A stretch of DNA of 23,118 nt from Flammeovirgaceae bacterium UBA5008. GTDB taxonomy: Bacteria; Bacteroidota; Bacteroidia; Cytophagales; Cyclobacteriaceae. The number at the start of each line of letters is the position of its first letter. Position 1 is the stretch's first letter. A program made the position numbers and the translations under genes. The notes beneath the pieces are model-generated. The model made no database searches, was not told the origin of the DNA, and worked only from the letters and a program-made list of their open reading frames with translations. Location: positions 1-23,118 of the forward strand of contig DGYK01000006.1 in assembly GCA_002398365.1 (NCBI GenBank). Direction: 5' to 3'. This document shows, one piece after another, positions 17,406-23,118 of the stretch.

Positions 17406-19772
17406 TTATTCACTGCGCAAACTTTTTGAAGGATTGGCCTTTGCTGCTTTTAATGCTTGTGTACTTACAATCACTAAAGCCAACAGCAACGCAAATCCTC
17501 CCACTCCGGCTAATACCCACCACGCAATTTCGATGCGGTAGCTATAGCGTTGTAGAAAACTATTCAAGAACCACCATGCCAAAGGTGATGCAATGGCAAA
17601 GGCAATGATCACCAGCTTCGAGAAATCTTTGGAGATCAACAAAACTAAATTACTCACCGTAGCGCCCATCACTTTGCGAATGCCTAATTCTTTCGTGCGT
17701 TGTTCTGCCGTAAATGCCGCTAAGCCAAATAATCCTAAGCTTGTAATCAAAATAGCCAAGCCTGCAAACACACCGGCCAATCGGCTGATCAGATTGATAT
17801 CAGTAAACTTCTTTTGAAAATCGATATCTGTAAAGCGATATTGGAAAGGATAATTCGGATTCAATTTTTTAAACACGCTTTCCACTTTTGCTACTGCTGC
17901 AGGTAAGTCATTGGTTTTACTCAAACGAATCGTAACGGTGCTACTCCAACTCGGATCAAACAAAAGTGTCATCGGTTCTACCGGACTATAGGGTGAGTCC
18001 ATCACAATATCAGGCACTACACCGATAATCGTAAACTGACGACCATTCATCTCCAGTTGTTTGCCAATGGGATTTTCCATCGACATCATTTTCACAGCGG
18101 CCTCGTTGATGATGACCGATAGTGTGTCATTAAACTCTCTTGAAAAGTCACGGCCTTCTATCATTTGAATGCCCATCGTTTTGGTGTAATCATATTCCGT
18201 TGCAATGGTGCTGAATGCTACGCGCTGATCAGTGGCCATGCCTTGCCACTTTACTTCATTGTTTGAAAAGATGGCTGTAACCGGGCTGTTGCTTTTGCAA
18301 GCCGCTTCCACCACTCCCGTGTTTACCAATTCCTGTCGGATGGTTGAGAAATTGTTTTGTAACTCTCCATTCATCCAAATCTGAATCAAGTTTTCACGGT
18401 CATACCCCATGTCGCGGTTTTTCACATGTTGTATTTGCTGGTAGATTATAATCGTGCCGGCCAATAGAAAAATCGAAAAGCCAAATTGCAGCACCACCAA
18501 TACTTGGCGCGGAGTGCCCGCTCCTTTACCTACATTCACTTTTCCTTTCAGCACTTTCACCGGTTCGAAAGATGAAAGATAAAATGATGGATAACTTCCG
18601 GCTATTATTCCGATGATTAAAATCAAACCAATGGATACCAACCATACGATGGGATCAGAATAATTAATAGAAATAGTTTTCTTTACCAATGTATTGTATC
18701 CCGGCAAGACAAGTTCTACCAACACAATCGCTACAATAAAAGAGATCAGTGTAATGGAAATGGATTCTCCTAAAAATTGGAAGATCAAATCCTTCCTGCG
18801 CGAACCAATGCTTTTGCGAATACCTACTTCGCGTGCACGGCTTTCACTCCGTGCCGTAGCCAGGTTCATGAAGTTAATACAAGCAATAATCAATACAAAT
18901 ACCGCAATGGCAGTGAACAACCGCACATACACAATCTTACCTCCTGTATTTTTGCCCTCTTCAAAATTGGAGTGCAACCGCCACTTTTCCATCGGGTGCA
19001 AAAAGAGTCTAGCCGTTGGCGCTTTAGGATTGTATTCGGGAATTATCTTCGCGATAGAAGCGTCTACTTCTTCTTTAGTAGCCCCATCTTGCAAGAGCGC
19101 ATACATTTGAAAACTATTATTATCCCAGCTGTCTTTCGCAAAGTTGGTAATCCATGGGTTGGTCTTTTCATAATAGCTGAAGGGCAATACATAATCAAAC
19201 TCCAGAAACGATTGCTCAGGGGTATCTTTTACGATACCTGAAACTTTCAACTCATCATGATTATCAATTTTGATTGTTTGATTGAGTGCGTTGCCATCTT
19301 TGAAAAAAGCTTTCGCGGTTGATTCAGTGATAACAATTTTAGTCGGTTCATTTAAAGCGGTGGCCGGATCTCCGGCAATCATTTCATAACTGAACACGTT
19401 GAAGAAATCTTCGCTCGCGCTCAGCCCATACTTATTCAGTCGATTGTCGCCCACTTGCAGCAAGTTGCCTTCGCCCCAGTTGGTCATCACCACACTTTTG
19501 ATTTTGCTGGATTTTTCCAACAGCACCTCTTTCAATTTATAAGGCATGCTATTGCCAGTGCCAATGTGGCCATTCCATTCCTGCGATTGATACAGCTTAT
19601 AGATGTTTTTGTAGTTGGCATGAAATTGATCGTATGCATATTCATCCGCCACCCACAGCAAGATTAAAATGCTGCTGGCAATTCCTACAGCCAATCCGGC
19701 CACGTTAATAAAGGAATAAACAGAGTTTCTGGTTAGATTCCTCAGGGCAACTTTCAGGTAGTTTTTAAACAT
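17406..19772 (-). CDS. MacB/FtsX-type ABC transporter permease (788 aa), first gene of the operon
   Basis: TM1 is at 19-41, with a periplasmic core (42-283) ending in the block LFLHPMEKWRLHSNFEEGK (256-274). TM2-4 are at 284-306, 336-357 and 374-396, TM5 at 422-444. A second periplasmic domain is followed by TM6-8 at 664-688, 718-738 and 749-771, ending NPSKSLRSE. The coupling loops RAREVGIRKSIGS (312-324) and TKELGIRKVMGAT (693-705) are canonical. It is the first permease of the array in transcription order, 127 bp downstream of kup. A TAATTTG box lies 29 bp upstream of its ATG, and a small hairpin abuts the start. It is the close sister of the 783-aa copy. No ATPase domain and no known substrate. 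Confidence 0.9.
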   Translation of the reverse strand: MFKNYLKVALRNLTRNSVYSFINVAGLAVGIASSILILLWVADEYAYDQFHANYKNIYKLYQSQEWNGHIGTGNSMPYKLKEVLLEKSSKIKSVVMTNWGEGNLLQVGDNRLNKYGLSASEDFFNVFSYEMIAGDPATALNEPTKIVITESTAKAFFKDGNALNQTIKIDNHDELKVSGIVKDTPEQSFLEFDYVLPFSYYEKTNPWITNFAKDSWDNNSFQMYALLQDGATKEEVDASIAKIIPEYNPKAPTARLFLHPMEKWRLHSNFEEGKNTGGKIVYVRLFTAIAVFVLIIACINFMNLATARSESRAREVGIRKSIGSRRKDLIFQFLGESISITLISFIVAIVLVELVLPGYNTLVKKTISINYSDPIVWLVSIGLILIIGIIAGSYPSFYLSSFEPVKVLKGKVNVGKGAGTPRQVLVVLQFGFSIFLLAGTIIIYQQIQHVKNRDMGYDRENLIQIWMNGELQNNFSTIRQELVNTGVVEAACKSNSPVTAIFSNNEVKWQGMATDQRVAFSTIATEYDYTKTMGIQMIEGRDFSREFNDTLSVIINEAAVKMMSMENPIGKQLEMNGRQFTIIGVVPDIVMDSPYSPVEPMTLLFDPSWSSTVTIRLSKTNDLPAAVAKVESVFKKLNPNYPFQYRFTDIDFQKKFTDINLISRLAGVFAGLAILITSLGLFGLAAFTAEQRTKELGIRKVMGATVSNLVLLISKDFSKLVIIAFAIASPLAWWFLNSFLQRYSYRIEIAWWVLAGVGGFALLLALVIVSTQALKAAKANPSKSLRSE

Positions 19773-19773
19773 A

Positions 19774-19796
19774 GGGGTGCAATTATACTTACACCC
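19774..19796 (-). promoter_or_regulatory. Small hairpin abutting the start codon of the 788-aa permease
   Basis: On the minus strand GGGTG (19796-19792) can pair with CACCC (19778-19774) around a 13-nt loop, ending 1 nt before the ATG at 19772. Bacteroidota rely on unstructured leaders, so such a hairpin could lower initiation. The stem is short and may be chance. Confidence 0.25.
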
Positions 19797-19801
19797 TTTC
19801 C

Positions 19802-19808
19802 CAAATTA
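19802..19808 (-). promoter_or_regulatory. -7-like box TAATTTG for the permease operon
   Basis: TAATTTG on the minus strand sits 29 bp upstream of the 788-aa permease ATG and downstream of the putative kup terminator. This is where an operon promoter is expected. It is one base short of TAnnTTTG, and no clear TTTG -33 element is seen. Confidence 0.35.
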
Positions 19809-19872
19809 GTGCCAATGATTTTATGGGCTTAAAATCCCCTAAAAAGCGGTATTTCAAGAATTAAGAAGGTCA

Positions 19873-19896
19873 ATTGCGAACGTAGGCGTCCGCAAT
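19873..19896 (-). terminator. Hairpin downstream of kup, likely terminator
   Basis: On the minus strand a 10-bp stem (attgcggacg / cgttcgcaat, with one G-U pair) encloses a ccta tetraloop and starts 3 bp after the kup stop. On the plus strand the wobble becomes an A-C mismatch, so the structure favours the kup transcript. The following sequence is only moderately T-rich, so this may be an inefficient terminator or a 3'-end stabilising hairpin. Confidence 0.5.
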
Positions 19897-19899
19897 CGG

Positions 19900-21900
19900 T
19901 CATTCAATGTGGCCGTGATAACGTAATTCTTTTTCACGTTCCAGCTCTTCTTTTTCGCGTTTGATCCGCACTTTAGCAGCCGGTCCCACCATAATAGGCA
20001 CACGCTCTACTTCCACATTGGCCAGCTCCAAACCATACATTTCTTCGGTTGATAAGCTGTGCTTTTTAATAAAGCGATAGCCTTGAATAATTACGTTGTC
20101 GAATGATGAAATTTCACTGTCTACTGAAGCCAACGAGTGCAGCATGATGAATTTAAAGTCGGCAGGCATGCTGTGTTTTTGTAGAGAATGATAATGACTG
20201 ATCAAATCAATTTCAGCCGACTCGGCCATGTCGTGCAGAATTTTGTTGAACAGCAAATTCACCCGGTGGTCGGCTTTGAAGCCTAATTTGATCCGCACAA
20301 AAAAGCATTTTTTCGGAATGATTGTATCCACGGAATACTTGCTGGTATAAGGACTATCTACCGTATCCACGTGAATAAACCAATAGACATCTGCTCGCTT
20401 CGGGCGCTTTTTGAAGATGGAATAGATAATATTCGAATCAATATAACGCTTGCTGTCGGCCACCGCCATATACACTAAATTGGTCGACTCCCGTGGTATG
20501 GTGTTATCCGCCTGCAAGTCCTGAATCATCGGAACATAATGTTTCAAATCCACAAACTCTGTATGGCGATCGCGCAATTCGCGGGCACGCATCAGAATAA
20601 ACATCATCAGAAAGAACACCGAGGCAATGGCAAATGAAAACCATCCACCATGCGTAAACTTGCTCAAATTTGAAATGAGGAAAGCTCCTTCTACCGTGAA
20701 GAACACCAATGCCAGAATGGAAGAGCGTATGGTGGATTTCTTGGCAGTTGAGAAATAATAAACCAACAGCGAAGTAGTCATCAGCATATCAAAAGTGATA
20801 GCCAGACCATAGGCCGCCTGCATGTCGTCTGATTTTTCGAAATACAATACCACAATGATGCAACCAAACATTAAAATCCAGTTAATGGCCGGAATGTAAA
20901 TCTGACCTTTCATCTGGCTTGGGTAGCGCACGCGGGTGGCAGGCCATAATTTCAATTTGATGGCTTCATTCACCAATGTAAATGTACCGCTGATCAAGGC
21001 CTGACTAGCAATGATAGTAGCCATGGTTGCAATAATCACCCCAAAAATCAATAAGCTTTGTGGAATGATGGCAAAGAATGGAATAGTTTCGCCCAGCAAT
21101 TCACCATTGTGTTCATTTAACAACCACGCACCCTGACCGAAGTAGCTCAACAATAAACATACTTTCACGAAGCCCCAGCCGAGACGGATATTGGATTTAC
21201 CGCAGTGCCCCAAATCAGAATACATGGCTTCTGCACCAGTCGTGCATAGAAAAATGGCTCCTAGTATCCAGAAGCCTCCCGGATATTTTATCAATAGATT
21301 CATGCCATACATCGGATTGATGGCTTCCAGAACACTCCAGTTAAATGATAAATGATAGGCACCAATCGCACCAATGAAAATAAACCAAACCAACATCACC
21401 GGGCCAAATGTTTTGCCCACCACACTGCTGCCGAATTGCTGGAAGATGAACAGTGCCACCAAAATAATAATGACGATGGTAATGATGGTATTTGTTGAGA
21501 TGGAAGGAACCAGTGATTTCAAACCCTCCACGGCAGACGTCACGCTCATGGCAGGAGTAATAAATCCATCGGCAATCAATGTGCAGCAACCAATGATAGC
21601 GGGGAAGATAACCCAGCTGGCTTTGTAGCGTCTGACCAACGCATACAAGGCAAAAATTCCACCCTCGCCTTTGTTATCGGCACTTAATGCCAAATACACA
21701 TATTTAATGGAAGTGATAATGGTTAAAGTCCAGAAGACGCATGAAAGACCTCCATATACCAATTCTTCTGACACCGGATTGTTGCCCACAATAAAGCGGA
21801 AGGTATAAATGGGAGAGGTACCAATATCTCCGTAAATAATTCCTAAAGAAACCAATACCCCCGCTACTGAAAGCGCGTGTTTGCGTGAATGTGATTCCAT
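19900..21900 (-). CDS. kup: Kup/HAK/KT-family potassium uptake transporter
   Basis: This is a proton-coupled K+ importer of the inner membrane. At 666 residues it is a little longer than E. coli Kup (622). The signature GIIYGDIGTSPIYTF is at 20-34, with D25 in the position of the essential coupling aspartate. ALSADNKGEGGIFALYAL (71-88), FITPAMSVTSAVEG (113-126) and GAEAMYSDLGH (222-232) are classic Kup blocks. About 12 hydrophobic segments span residues 10-437. A soluble C-terminal domain (about 438-666) ends in a highly charged tail (KREKEELEREKELR). It is divergent from the lipoprotein gene and separated by a likely terminator from the permease operon. No c-di-AMP riboswitch was recognised upstream. 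Confidence 0.95.
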   Translation of the reverse strand: MESHSRKHALSVAGVLVSLGIIYGDIGTSPIYTFRFIVGNNPVSEELVYGGLSCVFWTLTIITSIKYVYLALSADNKGEGGIFALYALVRRYKASWVIFPAIIGCCTLIADGFITPAMSVTSAVEGLKSLVPSISTNTIITIVIIILVALFIFQQFGSSVVGKTFGPVMLVWFIFIGAIGAYHLSFNWSVLEAINPMYGMNLLIKYPGGFWILGAIFLCTTGAEAMYSDLGHCGKSNIRLGWGFVKVCLLLSYFGQGAWLLNEHNGELLGETIPFFAIIPQSLLIFGVIIATMATIIASQALISGTFTLVNEAIKLKLWPATRVRYPSQMKGQIYIPAINWILMFGCIIVVLYFEKSDDMQAAYGLAITFDMLMTTSLLVYYFSTAKKSTIRSSILALVFFTVEGAFLISNLSKFTHGGWFSFAIASVFFLMMFILMRARELRDRHTEFVDLKHYVPMIQDLQADNTIPRESTNLVYMAVADSKRYIDSNIIYSIFKKRPKRADVYWFIHVDTVDSPYTSKYSVDTIIPKKCFFVRIKLGFKADHRVNLLFNKILHDMAESAEIDLISHYHSLQKHSMPADFKFIMLHSLASVDSEISSFDNVIIQGYRFIKKHSLSTEEMYGLELANVEVERVPIMVGPAAKVRIKREKEELEREKELRYHGHIE

Positions 21901-21910
21901 TTTTATGATC

Positions 21911-21922
21911 TCGCCATGGCGA
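21911..21922. repeat. 12-bp perfect palindrome before kup
   Basis: The sequence tcgccatggcga is a perfect 12-bp palindrome ending 10 bp upstream of the kup ATG. It could be an operator or a short mRNA hairpin over the translation start. Palindromes of this size also arise by chance, and no factor can be named. Confidence 0.35.
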
Positions 21923-21923
21923 T

Positions 21924-22064
21924 TTAATTACAGATATGGAGCGTAGCGTATATAAATTGAATGCCTTTTGGATACACTTTTTCTAGTGCGAGTACCTCTT
22001 TGGAAGTGCTGTATCGATTGCCCACGGGTGCAATAAAAGCGCGTGCGGTACTGAAAAAGGGCAT
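21924..22064 (-). CDS. Possible 46-codon leader ORF upstream of kup
   Basis: The 303-bp gap between kup and the lipoprotein gene contains a minus-strand frame from ATG at 22064 to TAA at 21926-21924. It ends 23 bp before the kup ATG and is bounded upstream by an in-frame TAA. The product begins MPFFSTARAFIAPVGNRY and ends FIYATLHICN. I do not recognise it. It could be a small protein, a translated leader that tunes kup, a degraded gene remnant or simply chance. No Shine-Dalgarno or clear promoter supports it. Confidence 0.25.
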   Translation of the reverse strand: MPFFSTARAFIAPVGNRYSTSKEVLALEKVYPKGIQFIYATLHICN

Positions 22065-22173
22065 TTAGCGTGAAATCTTTGCCTAAAAACGGGCGCAATT
22101 TACAGGTTGTCGAATGATTTAGCCGAATTTTAAAAAATATTTTGTTCTTGCATGATAGAAGTGAAACAGGATG

Positions 22174-22181
22174 TAATTTTG
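22174..22181 (+). promoter_or_regulatory. Promoter -7 element TAATTTTG for the lipoprotein gene
   Basis: TAATTTTG is a perfect match to the Bacteroidota TAnnTTTG element. It lies 22 bp upstream of the ATG at 22204. CTTG at 22147-22150 is a plausible -33 element with a 23-bp spacer. The best-supported promoter in the window; it implies a very short 5' leader. Confidence 0.55.
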
Positions 22182-22203
22182 AACCCTAATAACTAACAAC
22201 TGT

Positions 22204-22947
22204 ATGGTAAAGAAATTTTTGTTTGTTGCGTCCTTTGGCGCAATCATGATGAGTTGCGGTGGAAACTCCGAAAAACTGCAATCACAGGTGGACTCGTTAA
22301 AAAATGAGTTACAAACCAGTCAGCAATTTGCAACCACTCTTCAAGAGGTAGGTGTATTGATGGATTCCATCGATGCCAACCGCCAGCTTTTGCGTGTTAA
22401 CATGGTAGAAGGTACTACCTATGACGACTACAAGAGCCGCATGAAAGACATCAATAATTATGTAAAAGACACACAAAACAAGATTTCGGATTTGGAGAAA
22501 ACCTTGAAGAAATCCAAAAGCAACAACAATGCTTTGACTGGTACCATCAAAAAATTGAAAGCTGATTTGGAAGCACGCAATAAAGAAATTGCTGCTCTCA
22601 ACGAACAGGTAGATCAATTAAAGAATGAAAACCAAAACCTGATCACAACCGTAGGTTTGCAAGAAGCTGAGCTGACCGACAAAGAAGCGCAGATCGCAGC
22701 AAAACAACAAGAATTGGCGTTGATCGAAGCACGCATTCAGGAAATGATGGTGCAAAGCAAGATGAGCGAAGCAGATTCATACTTCGCACGTGGACAAGCC
22801 GTAGAAGAAGCGGCTAACCGCACCAAGTTAGCCCCACGCAAAAAGAAAGACACCTATAAAGAAGCAATCGAGCTTTATAAGAAAGCACTTTCTTTAGGCA
22901 AAGAAGAAGCGCAAGCTAAAATCACCGCATTAGAAAAAAAGATCTAA
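22204..22947 (+). CDS. Coiled-coil lipoprotein of unknown function (247 aa)
   Basis: A type II signal peptide (MVKKFLFVASFGAIMMS) ends at the lipobox cysteine C18, followed by GGNSEK. No acidic stretch follows the cysteine, so a surface-export signal is not evident, and a periplasm-facing outer-membrane location is the simplest guess. Residues ~22-185 are almost entirely heptad-like coiled coil (SDLEKTLKKSKS, KKLKADLEARNKEIAALNEQ, QEAELTDKEAQIAAKQQELA). The C-terminal 60 residues (SEADSYFARGQAVEEAANRT, then YKEAIELYKKALSLGKEEA) resemble a TPR-like helix pair. It is monocistronic, with its own promoter box and terminator. No catalytic motif is present; a structural or scaffolding role in the envelope is inferred. 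Confidence 0.85.
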   Translation: MVKKFLFVASFGAIMMSCGGNSEKLQSQVDSLKNELQTSQQFATTLQEVGVLMDSIDANRQLLRVNMVEGTTYDDYKSRMKDINNYVKDTQNKISDLEKTLKKSKSNNNALTGTIKKLKADLEARNKEIAALNEQVDQLKNENQNLITTVGLQEAELTDKEAQIAAKQQELALIEARIQEMMVQSKMSEADSYFARGQAVEEAANRTKLAPRKKKDTYKEAIELYKKALSLGKEEAQAKITALEKKI

Positions 22948-22973
22948 GCAAAACACGAAACACCCTATCATAG

Positions 22974-23007
22974 AAAAAGGCTACCTGAATCAAGGTGGCC
23001 TTTTTTT
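22974..23007 (+). terminator. Intrinsic terminator of the lipoprotein gene
   Basis: The left arm aaaaaggctacct (22974-22986) pairs with aggtggccttttt (22993-23005), including one U-G pair, around a 6-nt loop. Seven T residues (23001-23007) finish it. It lies 27 bp after the stop codon. A classic Rho-independent terminator. Confidence 0.9.
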
Positions 23008-23060
23008 ATGCGTGTGGTGCGAATAAAAACCAATAAAATAATCAGGAAAAAGCGTTCTTT

Positions 23061-23067
23061 TATTTTG
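23061..23067 (+). promoter_or_regulatory. -7-like box TATTTTG before the right-edge gene
   Basis: TATTTTG lies 16 bp upstream of the ATG at 23084, following the lipoprotein terminator. One base short of TAnnTTTG. Supports a new transcription unit starting here, weakly. Confidence 0.3.
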
Positions 23068-23083
23068 AATAGATAGGGGAACC

Positions 23084-23118
23084 ATGTTCTCAGAATTGAA
23101 GCAAATTGCTTTGGAAGG
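23084..23118 (+). CDS. Possible start of a gene cut by the window edge
   Basis: An ATG at 23084 opens a frame reading MFSELKQIALE to the window end. It is placed sensibly, after the lipoprotein terminator and 16 bp downstream of a TATTTTG box. The amphipathic start looks protein-like, but 11 codons are too few to name a family or be certain. Confidence 0.4.
   Translation, partial: MFSELKQIALE

Noticed and set aside
18694..19241. Two overlapping plus-strand frames of 138 and 154 codons inside the 788-aa permease
   Set aside because: Both lie fully antisense to a conserved permease and show no family motif. They look like by-products of codon use on the other strand.
3307..19772. Possibility that some permeases are full MacB proteins with a fused ATPase
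   Set aside because: All six begin directly with a short basic cytoplasmic segment and TM1 at about residue 20. No Walker A, signature or Walker B motif is seen in any of them.
1..23118. CRISPR arrays, insertion sequences, prophage genes, tRNA or rRNA
   Set aside because: No spaced direct repeats, transposase or integrase motifs, or cloverleaf/rRNA-like sequence was seen. The window is almost fully accounted for by conserved genes.

Overview
The window looks like chromosomal DNA of a Bacteroidota bacterium, probably of the Cytophagia type. The evidence is moderate GC, start codons without Shine-Dalgarno sequences, several TAn(n)TTTG-like boxes upstream of genes, a CarboxypepD_reg-like secreted protein, and a run of roughly 800-residue doubled MacB/FtsX-type permeases. 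The taxon is inferred from gene content and style only.

Left part (1-3300). A 3'-truncated paaA (phenylacetyl-CoA epoxidase catalytic subunit, minus strand) runs off the left edge. Its last bases form a perfect 23-bp inverted repeat that starts exactly at base 1, which may be an assembly fold-back. Next come a class I SAM methyltransferase resembling the phthiotriolone methyltransferase group, a tiny 35-residue lysine-rich protein with a strong hairpin terminator, and galM on the plus strand.

Centre (3307-19772). Six paralogous permeases (780, 797, 816, 783, 803 and 788 aa) lie on the minus strand, all intact. No ABC ATPase is present. Between the second and third lie a 123-aa secreted protein, 19 bp from its downstream permease, and a 411-aa secreted protein with an N-terminal carboxypeptidase-regulatory-like domain. 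In transcription order the block reads 788-aa, 803-aa, 783-aa (gaps of 16 and 23 bp, surely one operon), 816-aa, 411-aa secreted, 123-aa secreted, 797-aa, 780-aa. The 788- and 783-aa copies are close relatives that flank the more distant 803-aa copy.

Right part (19873-23118). Here are a Kup-family potassium transporter (minus strand), a 303-bp divergent intergenic region with a promoter-like box and a possible 46-codon leader ORF, a coiled-coil lipoprotein with its own terminator (plus strand), and the first codons of a possible gene cut by the right edge.

Function. The window holds housekeeping genes (aromatic catabolism, sugar mutarotation, K+ uptake) around an envelope-transport block. 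The permeases would need an ATPase supplied from elsewhere to work as mechanotransmission or efflux machines. That missing partner and the diversified paralogues are the most interesting aspect. I see no CRISPR, phage, insertion sequence, tRNA or rRNA.
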